This document shows positions 39,289-49,192 of a DNA stretch of 64,000 nt, piece by piece. The position numbers and the translations under genes are program-made. How positions within the stretch are numbered: the stretch's first letter is position 1; every line of letters starts with the position of its first letter. The notes beneath the pieces were generated by a model. It was not told the DNA's origin and did not search any database. It worked only from the letters and a program-made list of their open reading frames with translations. Source of the stretch: Streptococcus minor DSM 17118 (GTDB taxonomy: Bacteria > Bacillota > Bacilli > Lactobacillales > Streptococcaceae); assembly GCF_000377005.1 (NCBI RefSeq), contig NZ_AQYB01000029.1, forward strand, positions 1 to 64,000. The letters are read 5' to 3'.

Positions 39289-40014
39289 ATGGGCATTTCA
39301 CTAGTATTTCTATTGACAGTGTTTGTAGCAGGATTGTTATCTTTTTTCTCACCATGCATCTTTCCTCTGTTACCTGTCTATCTGGGTATTTTATTGGGTC
39401 AGGACGAGAGGTATACGACTACCTTGTTTGGCAAAAAGGTAAACTGGTATGGGTTGATAAAGACTCTCGCTTTCATAGCCGGGCTCTCAACAGTATTCAT
39501 TACTCTTGGATATGGAGTTGGCTTTCTTGGAAAAGTTCTTTATACTGATGGCTTCCGATATGTGATGGGTGTGCTAATTATCTTACTTGGCATTCATCAG
39601 ATGGAGATCATTAATATCTCCAAACTGCAAATGCAGAAAAGTTTCAGCTATAAAGAAAAGAAAGGGCGTGGCGCCTTATTCAATGCTTATTTGCTGGGAT
39701 TGACTTTCTCATTTGGTTGGACACCTTGTGTCGGTCCTGTCCTTAGTTCAGTTCTTGGACTGGCTGCTTCGGGCGGAGATGGTGCCTTAGCGGGTGGTGT
39801 TTACATGGTATTTTACACACTTGGTCTAGCCCTTCCCTTCTTGTTGTTGGCTCTGACTTCTTCGGTTGTCATGCAAGGCTTTAACAAACTCAAACCCTAT
39901 ATCCCTCTCATGAAAAAAATCGGGGGTATCCTTATCATATTCATGGGAATATTGGTTTTAACCAATAGCGTTAACACCATTACAGCATTTTTTGAAAACT
40001 TATTTCATTCGTAA
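39289..40014 (+). CDS. ccdA: CcdA family thiol-disulfide membrane reductase
   Basis: 241 aa with six membrane helices and two membrane Cys residues: Cys23 in [11 protein letters not shown] and Cys147 in GWTPCVGPV. It passes electrons from cytosolic thioredoxin to extracytoplasmic thioredoxin-like lipoproteins. It is immediately followed by such a lipoprotein and by MsrAB. The order matches the pneumococcal ccdA1-etrx1-msrAB1 locus. GGAGG precedes the ATG. Confidence 0.93.
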   Translation: MGISLVFLLTVFVAGLLSFFSPCIFPLLPVYLGILLGQDERYTTTLFGKKVNWYGLIKTLAFIAGLSTVFITLGYGVGFLGKVLYTDGFRYVMGVLIILLGIHQMEIINISKLQMQKSFSYKEKKGRGALFNAYLLGLTFSFGWTPCVGPVLSSVLGLAASGGDGALAGGVYMVFYTLGLALPFLLLALTSSVVMQGFNKLKPYIPLMKKIGGILIIFMGILVLTNSVNTITAFFENLFHS

Positions 40015-40039
40015 AACCACATACAAAAGGAGTAATATA

Positions 40040-40696
40040 ATGAAAAAAACAACACTTTTAATGATGACCGCCTTAACTAGCTTGAGTCTTTTAGCAGCAT
40101 GTTCGACAAATTCTATGGACAAGGACAAGAAGATGGATGATACAACTTCCATGATGGACGACAAAATGATGGATGATGAGAAGGGCATGGATAAAACTTC
40201 GACTACAGAAGAAATGATGGATGGACAAAAGATGATGGACACTCAGAAGATGGACAATCAAAAGATGAACCAAGGCGAAATGGCACCTGATTTTACCCTA
40301 CAAGGTTTAGATGGTAAAACCTATAAGCTGTCTGATTTGAAAGGGAAAAAGGTCTATCTAAAATTCTGGGCTTCATGGTGTTCCATTTGTCTGTCTACTC
40401 TGGGAGATGCGGATCAGTTGGCATCAGAAGTGGGAGAGGATGTACAGGTTCTGTCTGTTGTATCTCCCAACCATAATGGTGAAAAGTCAGAAGCAGATTT
40501 TAAGTCTTGGTATGCAGGACTTGACTATCAACACTTACCGGTTGCACTGGATGCCAGCGGAGACCTATTGAAGGCCTACGGAGTGCGCTCCTACCCAACA
40601 TCAGCTTTCATTGGTAGCGACGGAGTTCTCGTTAAAACTCATATTGGTTTTATGTCTGTAGAAGATATAAAAGCAAATTTGAACAGTATCAAGTAG
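40040..40696 (+). CDS. etrx1: Surface thioredoxin-like lipoprotein (Etrx) with a Met-rich linker
   Basis: 218 aa. Lipoprotein signal with lipobox LAAC (near residue 21), then a linker (about 22-76) that contains about 14 Met among Asp, Lys and Gln, with repeated QKM units, then a TlpA-like thioredoxin fold with W-C114-S-I-C117. It receives electrons from CcdA and reduces the neighbouring MsrAB. The ATG at 40040 follows AAAGGAG. The linker is a notable low-complexity insertion; its metal- or oxidant-related role is not established. Confidence 0.9.
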   Translation: MKKTTLLMMTALTSLSLLAACSTNSMDKDKKMDDTTSMMDDKMMDDEKGMDKTSTTEEMMDGQKMMDTQKMDNQKMNQGEMAPDFTLQGLDGKTYKLSDLKGKKVYLKFWASWCSICLSTLGDADQLASEVGEDVQVLSVVSPNHNGEKSEADFKSWYAGLDYQHLPVALDASGDLLKAYGVRSYPTSAFIGSDGVLVKTHIGFMSVEDIKANLNSIK

Positions 40697-40709
40697 AAAG
40701 AGTTCAAGG

Positions 40710-41810
40710 ATGGATAAAAAGTATATGATGGGTTTTGTTATCCTCTTCATTATTCTAGGAGTATTTGTTTTTGTTCGCAATCGGACTGCGGGACAGAGTT
40801 CAAAGTCTCTGGAGGATCAGGTGAAGTGGCAGTCGATCTCTAATCAAAAGGAGGAAAAACCAGTGTTGGCAGAAAATCGGAAAGAAATATACTTAGCTGG
40901 TGGTTGTTTTTGGGGAGTAGAAGAATATTTCTCACGCGTCAAGGGAGTTGCGGATGTGACTTCAGGTTATGCCAATGGAAAGAGCGATACCACCAACTAT
41001 CAACTGATTGGTCAGACAGGACATGCTGAGACAGTTCATATCGTATACGATAAAAGTCAGGTATCGTTGAAAGAAATCCTTCTTCATTACTTTAGAATCA
41101 TTGATCCGACTAGTAAAAATAAGCAAGGAAACGATATAGGTAGCCAGTATCGTACCGGTGTTTATTATACAGATACATCCGATTTGGCAACTATTAACCA
41201 AGTGTTTGACCAAGTGGCAACAAAATATGATAAGCCTCTGGTTGTTGAAAAAGAAAAATTAAAGCACTATGTTTTAGCAGAAGATGAGCACCAAGACTAC
41301 CTTAAGAAGCATCCCAATGGTTATTGTCACATCAATGTCAATGAAGCGAGTTATCCAGTAATTGATGCCAGCCGTTATCCAAAACCGACTCAAGAAGAAA
41401 TCAAGAAAAAATTGACAGCAGAAGAATATGCGGTCACCCAGAAAAATGATACCGAACGGGCTTTTTCCAATCGTTATTGGGATAAATTTGAAGAGGGTAT
41501 TTATGTAGATGTGGTGACTGGCGAGCCGCTTTTTTCATCAAAAGATAAATTTGAATCAGGTTGCGGTTGGCCGAGTTTTACAAAGCCCATTAGTCCAGAT
41601 GTAGCTGTTTACAAAAAAGACACTAGCTTCAACATGGAACGAGTGGAGGTGCGGAGTCGGGCTGGTGATTCTCATCTGGGACATGTATTTACAGATGGAC
41701 CTAGGGACAAGGGAGGATTGCGTTATTGCATCAATAGTCTAGCAATCAAATTTATTCCAAAAGCTCAAATGCAAGAAATGGGCTACCAATACTTGTTGCC
41801 TTATGTCTAA
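40710..41810 (+). CDS. msrAB: Peptide methionine sulfoxide reductase MsrA-MsrB fusion, membrane anchored
   Basis: 366 aa. An N-terminal membrane anchor (6-24) is followed by MsrA with catalytic Cys66 in GGCFWG, then MsrB with the structural GCGWPSF and catalytic RYCINS near 346. It repairs both diastereomers of methionine sulfoxide in surface proteins. It is driven by the adjacent CcdA and Etrx. The gene starts 13 bases after the Etrx stop. Confidence 0.95.
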   Translation: MDKKYMMGFVILFIILGVFVFVRNRTAGQSSKSLEDQVKWQSISNQKEEKPVLAENRKEIYLAGGCFWGVEEYFSRVKGVADVTSGYANGKSDTTNYQLIGQTGHAETVHIVYDKSQVSLKEILLHYFRIIDPTSKNKQGNDIGSQYRTGVYYTDTSDLATINQVFDQVATKYDKPLVVEKEKLKHYVLAEDEHQDYLKKHPNGYCHINVNEASYPVIDASRYPKPTQEEIKKKLTAEEYAVTQKNDTERAFSNRYWDKFEEGIYVDVVTGEPLFSSKDKFESGCGWPSFTKPISPDVAVYKKDTSFNMERVEVRSRAGDSHLGHVFTDGPRDKGGLRYCINSLAIKFIPKAQMQEMGYQYLLPYV

Positions 41811-41825
41811 ACCTGAAAACTCTGT

Positions 41826-41831
41826 TATAAT
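41826..41831 (+). promoter_or_regulatory. -10 element of the YesN/YesM-type TCS
   Basis: TATAAT 35 bases before the response regulator start; the -35 (CTGAAA near 41809) is poor. Confidence 0.45.
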
Positions 41832-41866
41832 AATAAGCATAGCATAGCAGAGTAGAGGAACGTCCT

Positions 41867-42604
41867 ATGTTTTCAATTTTAATAGTCGAGGACGAGTATC
41901 TTGTACGCCAAGGTATTCGTTCTTTAGTGGATTTTAAGAGTCACCAGATTGACCAAGTTAATGAAGCGGAAAATGGCATGATTGCTTGGCAGATGATCCA
42001 AGAACAGCAACCAGATATTTTATTAACAGATATCAATATGCCCCAGATGAACGGTATCCAGTTGGCTGGATTGGTCAAGGAAGCCTATCCAGATACTCAT
42101 ATTGTCTTTTTGACGGGCTATGATGAGTTTGACTATGCCTTGTCGGCTTTGAAGTTGGGGGCAGATGATTATCTACTCAAACCCTTCTCTAAAGTAGATG
42201 TAGAGGGGATTTTGGCTAAGGTAGTCAAAAAAATTTCTTTAGAACAGAAATCTCGCCAACTGAAGGACTTGGTTCAGGAAAATCCATCAACAGAGTTGGC
42301 TAGACGCATTGAGACCCACTTAGAAGACTCGTCGTTTACCTTGAAAAGTTTGGCTCAAGAGTTGGGATTTAGCCCCAATCATCTCAGTTTTTTGGCCAAG
42401 AAAGAGTTAGGCATTCCTTTTCAAGATTACTTGGTACAGGCTCGGATAAAAAAGGCAAAACTATTGTTGCTGACGACAGATTTAAAAATCTATGAAATCG
42501 CGGAGCGTTGTGGCTTTGAGGATATCAATTATTTCTCTCAGCGCTTCAAGCATGTGGTGGGGCAAACACCGAGACAATTTCGTAAGGGGGAAGGGAATCA
42601 GTGA
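41867..42604 (+). CDS. Response regulator, YesN-like with AraC-type output domain
   Basis: 245 aa. Receiver domain with acidic pocket (VEDEYLV) and phospho-acceptor Asp55 (LLTDINMP), then an AraC-type double HTH (IKKAKLLLLTTDLKIYEIAE, GFEDINYFSQRFKHVVGQTP). It corresponds by context to the pneumococcal TCS09 regulator near the msrAB locus. The stop codon overlaps the GTG start of the kinase, so translation is coupled. Confidence 0.92.
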   Translation: MFSILIVEDEYLVRQGIRSLVDFKSHQIDQVNEAENGMIAWQMIQEQQPDILLTDINMPQMNGIQLAGLVKEAYPDTHIVFLTGYDEFDYALSALKLGADDYLLKPFSKVDVEGILAKVVKKISLEQKSRQLKDLVQENPSTELARRIETHLEDSSFTLKSLAQELGFSPNHLSFLAKKELGIPFQDYLVQARIKKAKLLLLTTDLKIYEIAERCGFEDINYFSQRFKHVVGQTPRQFRKGEGNQ

Positions 42605-44313
42605 AAAAACAAACACTTTTTGTTCGCCTGTTGACCTATATTTTCCCAGGGATTTTGTTTCTTTTGCTCCTAGTGGGATTTGCTTATTATCAAATCAGTG
42701 CAGCAGCTGTCAAGGATTTGACAGAGAAAAAAACAAGCGAAACCATCCAACAAAGTGCTCAGTTTGTGTCTTCCTATGTAGAAAAGTTGGAGCAAGTTAG
42801 CTCTAGCTTGGCTCAAAGCCCTATACTGTTAGGCTATATCAAGACTCCTAGTGATAGTCAGGTTGCTAGCCTGAAATCTTTGATGGAGACCTTGCTGAAT
42901 ACCAACTCAGATTTGGTTTCTGCTACTCTGGTAACCAAGTCTGGGGATATCGTATCCACGGAACAAAATATGACCATGCAGACATCCAATGATATGATGC
43001 AGGAAGCTTGGTATATGGCAGCTATCGCTCAAAAAGGTATGCCTGTTTTGACACCTGCTCGAAAAAACACAGCCAACCAAGATAAGTGGGTGGTCTCTGT
43101 TACACAAGAAATTGTCGACGAAGACAAACAAAACTTAGGTGTGCTACGATTGGATATTGATTACGGTACCATAGCCAATTACCTAGATCAACTCAACCTG
43201 GGGAAAGATGGCTTCACCTTTATCATCAATCAACAGCACGAGTTTGTCTATCATCCTCGTAAAACTGTTTATTCATCACAAGCAGATATGGCAAGTATGG
43301 AGCCTTATATTGCTGTGGAGCAGGGCTATGTGACGGAGCAGATTTTTGTGTCGCAAGCCGCGATTGACCACAGTGAGTGGACCATCATTGGAGTGGCTTC
43401 TTTGGATGAATTAGCGAGCATTCGACAAAATATCCTCCGCTCTATGTTCACCATTGCCGGTCTAGCCTTCCTCCTATCTGCTAGTGGCCTAGCCCTTCTT
43501 CTTCGCTATTGGATGCAACCCTTGAAGGATTTGCAAAGTATCATCCTTCGGATTGGCCAAGGAGAGACCCATCTAAGGGCTCAGAAAAAAGGTTCTGTTG
43601 AAATGGTAGATCTAGCCCAGCAGTTTAATCTAATGTTGGATCAAATAGATAGCTTGGTTCAATCCGTCCAAGAGAATGAACAGGCCATTCGTCAGTATGA
43701 GTTGCAAGCTTTAGCTAGTCAAATCAATCCGCACTTCCTTTACAATACCCTGGATACCATCGTGTGGATGGCGGAGTTTAATGACAGCAAACGTGTCGTA
43801 GAAGTTACAAAGTCTCTAGCTACTTATTTTCGTCTCGCTCTCAATAATGGCAACGAGCATATCAAACTGCAATCAGAAATAGAACACGTACGCCAGTATC
43901 TCTTCATTCAGCAACAGCGCTACGGTGAACAGCTGAATTATGAGATCCAAGAGCTTGTTGCCTATGGTGATTATATGGTACCAAAACTGATTCTACAACC
44001 TCTCGTGGAAAATGCTATTTACCATGGTATCAAAGAAGTGAGCCGTCCTGGTAAGATTCAAATCAGAGTTTATGAAGCGAAAGAAAAATTAGTTATCAGC
44101 ATCCACGATAATGGACAGGGGATGGATGTTAGCCAGAAAAAGCAGGTCACCGATTCTTTGGTTCGTCAAGGCGGCATCGGTCTGTCCAATGTGGACCAAC
44201 GCTTGAAACTACAGTTTGGCAAGGACTACCATATGGAATTGGAAAGTCAAGCCAACCAATTTACAGAAATCAGGCTTTATTTACCTCTTCATCCTCAAAA
44301 AGGTGCGAGGTAG
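42601..44313 (+). CDS. Sensor histidine kinase, YesM-like (LytS/HPK7 type)
   Basis: 570 aa. Membrane helix 1 (about 8-34), an extracellular dCache-like sensor (35-280), helix 2 (about 281-302), HAMP, and a His_kinase domain with His378 in QINPHFLYNTL. An ATP-binding domain has the N box (LVENAIYHG) and G box (DNGQGMD). The GTG start at 42601 overlaps the regulator stop (GTGA). The signal is probably a carbohydrate or other small solute; this is unknown. Confidence 0.92.
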   Translation: MKKQTLFVRLLTYIFPGILFLLLLVGFAYYQISAAAVKDLTEKKTSETIQQSAQFVSSYVEKLEQVSSSLAQSPILLGYIKTPSDSQVASLKSLMETLLNTNSDLVSATLVTKSGDIVSTEQNMTMQTSNDMMQEAWYMAAIAQKGMPVLTPARKNTANQDKWVVSVTQEIVDEDKQNLGVLRLDIDYGTIANYLDQLNLGKDGFTFIINQQHEFVYHPRKTVYSSQADMASMEPYIAVEQGYVTEQIFVSQAAIDHSEWTIIGVASLDELASIRQNILRSMFTIAGLAFLLSASGLALLLRYWMQPLKDLQSIILRIGQGETHLRAQKKGSVEMVDLAQQFNLMLDQIDSLVQSVQENEQAIRQYELQALASQINPHFLYNTLDTIVWMAEFNDSKRVVEVTKSLATYFRLALNNGNEHIKLQSEIEHVRQYLFIQQQRYGEQLNYEIQELVAYGDYMVPKLILQPLVENAIYHGIKEVSRPGKIQIRVYEAKEKLVISIHDNGQGMDVSQKKQVTDSLVRQGGIGLSNVDQRLKLQFGKDYHMELESQANQFTEIRLYLPLHPQKGAR

Positions 44314-44358
44314 TATAGAAAACCAGCTCGTCAGAAATAACTACTGACAACCATCATC

Positions 44359-44386
44359 AGCAACCGTTAGGAAAACGGTTGCTTTT
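44359..44386 (+). terminator. Terminator of the TCS
   Basis: GCAACCGTT-AGGAA-AACGGTTGC followed by TTTTA. Confidence 0.8.
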
Positions 44387-44387
44387 A

Positions 44388-44396
44388 TGCTATACT
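44388..44396 (+). promoter_or_regulatory. Extended -10 promoter of the aldo/keto reductase gene
   Basis: TGCTATACT (extended -10), beginning just after the T run of the preceding terminator, 27 bases before the ATG. Confidence 0.5.
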
Positions 44397-44422
44397 AAAG
44401 AAAGATAGAAGGAGGAGCAACC

Positions 44423-45337
44423 ATGAAACAAATTCTTGGAAGCACAGGTTTAGAAGTCTCGCGTATCGGTCTCGGCTGTATGCGGATGGCGGCCTTGGAT
44501 GCAGCAGCTGCAACCCGTGTTTTAGAGGCTAGTTTGGAAAAAGGTATCAACTTTTTTGATCATGCCGATATCTATGGCGGTGGCCAATCAGAAGAGCGAT
44601 TTGCGCAAGCAGTGAGAGACTTGGAAATCAAGCGTGAAGATATGATTGTCCAGTCCAAATGTGGAATTCGCAAAGGTTTCTTTGATTTTTCAAAAGAACA
44701 TATCTTGGCTTCAGTTGACGGGATTCTGTCTCGTTTGGAAATGGACTATCTGGATGTCTTAGCTCTACATCGACCGGATGCTTTGATGGAAGCTGAGGAA
44801 GTGGCAGAAGCTTTTCGTGTATTGAAGGAGTCTGGAAAAGTTCGGTATTTTGGTGTTAGCAATCAAAATCGCTACCAGATGGAGCTGTTACAATCTTATT
44901 TAGATGAGCCTTTGGTAGTTAATCAATTGCAGCTTTCTCCAGCTCATACCCCTATGATTGATACTGGTTTCCATGTCAATATGAAGGATGATGCAGCAAC
45001 TATGCGTGATGGTGGTATTTTGGAATATTGTCAGCTGAAAAAAGTGACCCCTCAAGCCTGGTCTCCATTTTTAGTGAGTTTGCAGGAGGGAATCTTTACC
45101 AACCACCCAGACTATGAAGAACTAAATCGTACGATTCAGCACTATGCTGATGATTACGGTGTTGCAGCAGAGGCTATAGTGGTGGCTTGGATTCTGCGAC
45201 ATCCAGCTAAGATTCAAACCATTGTTGGTTCGATGAATCCGGATCGCCTGACAAAGATTTCTCAGGCCTTTGATGTCCAATTGACACGGGAACAGTGGTA
45301 CCATATTTATAGAAGTGCAGGAAATATACTGCCATAG
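44423..45337 (+). CDS. Aldo/keto reductase
   Basis: 304 aa TIM-barrel NADPH oxidoreductase. Catalytic tetrad positions are visible: Asp46 and Tyr51 (FDHADIYG), Lys in IVQSKCGI (about 79) and His in LALHRPD (about 115). The C-terminal cofactor loop has IVGSMNPDRL. It most resembles the YdhF-type AKR branch. Substrate unknown. GGAGGAG precedes the ATG. Confidence 0.92.
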   Translation: MKQILGSTGLEVSRIGLGCMRMAALDAAAATRVLEASLEKGINFFDHADIYGGGQSEERFAQAVRDLEIKREDMIVQSKCGIRKGFFDFSKEHILASVDGILSRLEMDYLDVLALHRPDALMEAEEVAEAFRVLKESGKVRYFGVSNQNRYQMELLQSYLDEPLVVNQLQLSPAHTPMIDTGFHVNMKDDAATMRDGGILEYCQLKKVTPQAWSPFLVSLQEGIFTNHPDYEELNRTIQHYADDYGVAAEAIVVAWILRHPAKIQTIVGSMNPDRLTKISQAFDVQLTREQWYHIYRSAGNILP

Positions 45338-45354
45338 TCACTCATCACATAGTA

Positions 45355-45386
45355 TAAAAAAACTAGGAACATAGTCCTAGTTTTTA
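45355..45386. terminator. Bidirectional terminator
   Basis: AAAAAACTAGGA-ACATAG-TCCTAGTTTTTAT between the convergent aldo/keto reductase and small membrane protein genes. Confidence 0.85.
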
Positions 45387-45388
45387 TT

Positions 45389-45715
45389 TTAGCTGTAAGA
45401 CAAGGCAAGAGCAGTGACGGCTAGGATAGCACCTGTTAACTGAAAGAGAAGAGCGACGATAGCTCGGTGTTTACAGGTTTGGAAGGTCAAAAAATCTTCG
45501 TCAGACATACTGTTGCGAGGGTGGTTTTTGCGTCGGAGCAGGTAGACAATCAGTCCATCTCCTCTTTGACCGGTACTAGCAAAGAAGGCCCAGAGTTTAG
45601 GGTGTTTGAGTCCACGGTAGAAGGCATCCAGTTTGACCATCTGATAGATCTGGGTCACCATGTAAATACCTGCTAAAACCGCCAAGGATGTTCCTGCGAT
45701 GAGAAAAAGTAACAT
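45389..45715 (-). CDS. Small membrane protein paired with an XRE regulator
   Basis: 108 aa with an N-terminal membrane helix (about 1-25), a cytoplasmic middle rich in basic residues (RGLKHPKLWAFFASTGQRGD, YLLRRKNHPRNSM) and a C-terminal helix. No family recognised. The start at 45715 has GGAGG eight bases upstream; the alternative GTG at 45724 overlaps that site. It follows the XRE gene by 12 bases and is likely co-transcribed. Confidence 0.72.
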   Translation of the reverse strand: MLLFLIAGTSLAVLAGIYMVTQIYQMVKLDAFYRGLKHPKLWAFFASTGQRGDGLIVYLLRRKNHPRNSMSDEDFLTFQTCKHRAIVALLFQLTGAILAVTALALSYS

Positions 45716-45727
45716 GTCCATCACCTC

Positions 45728-46147
45728 CTAGATACGATGGATAATCTGATAAAATAGGAAACCGCTACTGATAATCCAGGCCAGAGCACAAACCAAGATC
45801 AAGTAAACATTACCGACAATCCAGGCATTGTAGATGAGGAAAACCGCTAGTAATATCACATTGCAGACTACAGCCCAAATCAACTTCTGGTTGCTAGCTA
45901 CTACATCAGTGCTATTGACCAGATGTTTGATAATGTTCTCATCACCTTTTACCAAGCTGTCTAGACTAATCTCATAAAAATCACTGAGCTGGATTAAACT
46001 AAGAATATCCGGATAGGATTTGTTGTTTTCCCAGTTGGAAATTGTCTGTCTAGATACCATCAGCTTGTCGGCTATTTGTTCTTGAGTGAGGTTCTGCGCC
46101 TTTCTGGCTGCCTGTAATTTTTGTCCGATATTAATGTATTCTGTCAT
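45728..46147 (-). CDS. XRE family regulator with a C-terminal membrane region
   Basis: 139 aa. HTH_3 domain (IGQKLQAARKAQNLTQEQIA, then KLMVSRQTISNWENNKSYPD) followed by two membrane helices (about 92-112 and 116-134). Membrane-bound XRE regulators of this build are common in streptococci and often control their own small membrane partners. GAGAGGGAGAAG precedes the ATG. A palindrome at 46231 may be its operator. Confidence 0.87.
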   Translation of the reverse strand: MTEYINIGQKLQAARKAQNLTQEQIADKLMVSRQTISNWENNKSYPDILSLIQLSDFYEISLDSLVKGDENIIKHLVNSTDVVASNQKLIWAVVCNVILLAVFLIYNAWIVGNVYLILVCALAWIISSGFLFYQIIHRI

Positions 46148-46205
46148 AACTTCTCCCTCTCTTCTTACCTTTATTTTAAAGAATTAAAGAAACCTTGTCT
46201 ATCAA

Positions 46206-46248
46206 AACTCATGGACAAAACCCGATTTCCTGTCAAAATTCTTTGACA
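46206..46248. promoter_or_regulatory. Candidate operators upstream of the XRE gene
   Basis: TGTCAAA-ATTC-TTTGACA (46231-46248) is a perfect 7-bp inverted repeat; a degenerate TGTC...GACA copy lies between about 46196 and 46217. On the minus strand, TTGACA within the repeat could be the -35 of the XRE promoter. Confidence 0.45.
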
Positions 46249-46333
46249 AGGTAAGGTAAGAGGCAGAAAATACTATTTTATCCAAAAGAAGACAAAAAAC
46301 TCTTCTTCATGGGTAGGGTTTTTGAGCGCTTTC

Positions 46334-46342
46334 TGCTATAAT
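46334..46342 (+). promoter_or_regulatory. Extended -10 promoter of aspS
   Basis: TGCTATAAT (extended -10, TATAAT 46337-46342), about 90 bases before the aspS start, implying a leader of about 85 nt. Confidence 0.6.
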
Positions 46343-46370
46343 AGGAGAAAATGAATAATCTTACGATGTG

Positions 46371-46433
46371 AAAGGAATAGGAGTCGCCTAAAAATCTGAG
46401 TGGGACTTTTCAGGCGACTTGAAAATAGTATTT
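46371..46433 (+). promoter_or_regulatory. Leader hairpin between a distant SD-like site and the aspS start
   Basis: AGTCGCCT (46382-46389) and AGGCGACT (46412-46419) form a perfect helix, extendable by A/T pairs, closed by a loop. GGAATAGGAG lies immediately 5' of it, and no SD is seen in the 14 bases between the hairpin and the ATG at 46434. Folding would bring the purine-rich site close to the start. Confidence 0.4.
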
Positions 46434-48182
46434 ATGAAGCGTTCTATTTATGCTGGTCGTGTTCGTAGTGAACACATTGGAAGTGAACTGACTCTTAAGG
46501 GATGGGTTGGTCGTCGCCGTGACTTGGGTGGTCTGATTTTTATTGATTTGCGTGACCGTGAGGGGATCATGCAGTTGGTCATTAACCCAGAAGAAGTATC
46601 TGCTGATGTGATGACAAAAGTGGAGAGTCTACGTAGTGAGTTTGTCATAGAAGTGACAGGTTTGGTTGCAGCACGGGAGCAGGTAAATGACAAATTACCT
46701 ACCGGTCATGTCGAACTAAAGGTTCAAGATCTGACTATCCTCAATACTGCTAAGACGACACCTTTTGAGATCAAGGATGGATTGGAAGCAGCAGATGAGA
46801 CTAGACTACGTTATCGTTACCTTGACTTGCGCCGTCCAGAGATGCTGGAAAATTTCAAGTTGCGGGCTAAGGTGACCCACTCTATCCGCAATTACTTGGA
46901 TGAGCTAGAGTTTATTGATGTAGAAACACCAATGCTGACCAAGTCAACACCAGAAGGTGCGCGTGATTATCTGGTGCCAAGTCGTATCAGTCAAGGTCAT
47001 TTCTACGCCCTGCCACAGAGTCCACAGATTACCAAACAGTTACTTATGAATGCTGGATTTGACCGCTATTACCAAATCGTCAAATGTTTCCGAGACGAAG
47101 ACTTGCGGGGAGATCGTCAGCCTGAGTTCACCCAAGTCGACTTAGAAACATCCTTCTTGGACGAAAAGGAAATTCAGGACATTGTTGAAGGTATGATTGC
47201 CAAGGTCATGAAAGAAGCTAAGGGACTAGATGTTAGCCTTCCGTTTCCTCGTATGGCCTATGACGATGCTCTGAATAACTATGGCTCTGATAAGCCGGAT
47301 ACTCGCTTTGATATGTTGTTACAAGACTTGACAGATCTTGTCAAAGAAATAGAGTTCAAGGTCTTCTCGGAAGCACCCGTTGTCAAGGCTATCGTCTTGA
47401 AAAATCTTGCTGATAAGTATTCTCGTAAGGATATTGATAAGTTGACAGAAGTGGCTAAACAGCACGGCGCTAAAGGTTTGGCCTGGGTCAAGATGACAGA
47501 TGGAGCTCTTGCTGGTCCAGTTGCCAAGTTCTTGACAAACATCGAGGAAGACTTGACAGATGGTTTACATCTTGACAACAACGATTTGGTTCTTTTTGTT
47601 GCAGATTCACTTGAGGTGGCCAATAATACCCTAGGTGCTCTTCGTGTTCGCATTGCTAAAGAACAGGACTTGATTGATCATTCTCAGTTTAATTTCCTGT
47701 GGGTTGTTGATTGGCCAATGTTTGAATGGTCTGAAGAAGAAGGTCGCTACATGTCTGCACATCATCCGTTCACCTTGCCAACGGAGGAGACCGTCCATGA
47801 ATTAGCAGGTGATTTGTCTAAAGTACGAGCAGTAGCCTATGATATTGTCCTCAATGGATATGAATTGGGTGGTGGTAGTCTGAGAATCAACCAAAAGGAT
47901 ATGCAGGAACGCATGTTTACAGCTTTAGGCTTCTCGACTGAAGAAGCTCATGAACAATTTGGTTTCCTTTTGGAAGCCATGGACTACGGCTTCCCTCCTC
48001 ATGGTGGCTTGGCTATCGGCCTAGATCGTCTGGTGATGATTTTGGCTGGAAAAGATAATATTCGGGAAGTGATTGCCTTTCCTAAAAATAATAAGGCATC
48101 TGATCCAATGACTCAGGCACCAAGTAGTGTCGCACAAAAACAACTAGAAGAGCTAGCATTAACAGTAGAAAGCCATGATTAA
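46434..48182 (+). CDS. aspS: Aspartyl-tRNA synthetase
   Basis: 582 aa class II synthetase. N-terminal OB-fold anticodon domain, motif 2 ([16 protein letters not shown]), the GAD insert expected of bacterial AspRS, and motif 3 ([13 protein letters not shown]). The start [10 protein letters not shown] at 46434 is the family N-terminus; an upstream TTG is unlikely. The last codons overlap the next YitT gene by eight bases. Confidence 0.97.
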   Translation: MKRSIYAGRVRSEHIGSELTLKGWVGRRRDLGGLIFIDLRDREGIMQLVINPEEVSADVMTKVESLRSEFVIEVTGLVAAREQVNDKLPTGHVELKVQDLTILNTAKTTPFEIKDGLEAADETRLRYRYLDLRRPEMLENFKLRAKVTHSIRNYLDELEFIDVETPMLTKSTPEGARDYLVPSRISQGHFYALPQSPQITKQLLMNAGFDRYYQIVKCFRDEDLRGDRQPEFTQVDLETSFLDEKEIQDIVEGMIAKVMKEAKGLDVSLPFPRMAYDDALNNYGSDKPDTRFDMLLQDLTDLVKEIEFKVFSEAPVVKAIVLKNLADKYSRKDIDKLTEVAKQHGAKGLAWVKMTDGALAGPVAKFLTNIEEDLTDGLHLDNNDLVLFVADSLEVANNTLGALRVRIAKEQDLIDHSQFNFLWVVDWPMFEWSEEEGRYMSAHHPFTLPTEETVHELAGDLSKVRAVAYDIVLNGYELGGGSLRINQKDMQERMFTALGFSTEEAHEQFGFLLEAMDYGFPPHGGLAIGLDRLVMILAGKDNIREVIAFPKNNKASDPMTQAPSSVAQKQLEELALTVESHD

Positions 48183-49116
48183 ACAAGCATCTTTGGGGAA
48201 ACGTATCAAATTTATTATCCATCGTTGGGCTAAAAAGTTTGGTCTATTTCATACCCTAAAAAGTATTTCAAAGGAAAAATATGCAGAGAAGTTTTCAGCT
48301 TCTCTCTTTTATGGTTTAATGTCCGCCATTGCAGTCAATTTTTTCTTTCAGCCAGGACATGTTTACTCTAGCGGGGTAACAGGCTTATCACAGGTCCTAT
48401 CGGCCATCAGTGAGCGTTACTTGGACTTTACTATTCCAGTGGCTGTCGCTTTTTATGCCATCAATTTACCTCTTTTGATTTTGGCTTGGTACAAGATTGG
48501 TCACAAATTTACCGTCTTTACCTTTATTACAGTTACCCTGAGTTCCCTCTTTATCCAGTTTATTCCCCAGATCACTCTTACGACAGACCCTCTTATCAAT
48601 GCTATCTTTGGTGGTCTGGTGATGGGTACGGGTATTGGTTATGGTCTTAAATCTAGGATTTCAAGTGGGGGTACGGATGTTATCAGTCTGACCATTCGCA
48701 AGATAACAGGGCGGAGTGTGGGTAGTATTTCCCTCTTAGTCAATGGGGTAATTATGGTCTTTGCAGGTCTTCTTTTTGGCTGGCAATATGCTCTTTACTC
48801 TATGGTAACCATCTTTGTCTCCAGCCGTGTTACGGATGCTCTCTTTACCAGACAAAAGAAGATGCAGGCTTTAATTGTGACCAGTCGACCAGAGCGAATC
48901 ATCAAGATGATTCACAAAAAACTGCATCGAGGTGTCACCTGTATCAATGATGCACAAGGAACCTATCAGGGTGAAAAAAAAGCTGTTTTGTTGGCTATTA
49001 TTACCCAAGAAGAGTACAGTGATTTCAAGTATTTCATGTCGAAGGCTGACCCCACAGCTTTTGTGTCCATTGCTGAAGATGTTCATGTTATGGGCCGTTT
49101 TGTGGATGTAGATTAA
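48175..49116 (+). CDS. YitT family membrane protein
   Basis: 313 aa. A basic N-terminal cytoplasmic stretch of about 40 residues precedes the membrane segments ([20 protein letters not shown] onward), and a C-terminal DUF2179-like domain has [20 protein letters not shown]. It overlaps aspS by eight bases, so it is translationally coupled. It is a neighbour and paralogue of the gene at 49193. The function of the family is unknown. Confidence 0.88.
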   Translation: MIKQASLGKRIKFIIHRWAKKFGLFHTLKSISKEKYAEKFSASLFYGLMSAIAVNFFFQPGHVYSSGVTGLSQVLSAISERYLDFTIPVAVAFYAINLPLLILAWYKIGHKFTVFTFITVTLSSLFIQFIPQITLTTDPLINAIFGGLVMGTGIGYGLKSRISSGGTDVISLTIRKITGRSVGSISLLVNGVIMVFAGLLFGWQYALYSMVTIFVSSRVTDALFTRQKKMQALIVTSRPERIIKMIHKKLHRGVTCINDAQGTYQGEKKAVLLAIITQEEYSDFKYFMSKADPTAFVSIAEDVHVMGRFVDVD

Positions 49117-49192
49117 ATATGAATACTAAGAGTGGAACTTCTCGCACATTATTTAACAAATTGAAAATAGTTTACTATAGGGGTGACATACA

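Noticed and set aside
40091..40273. His-rich minus-strand frame opposite the Met-rich linker of Etrx
   Set aside because: It arises simply because ATG repeats read as CAT on the other strand; there is no independent gene evidence.
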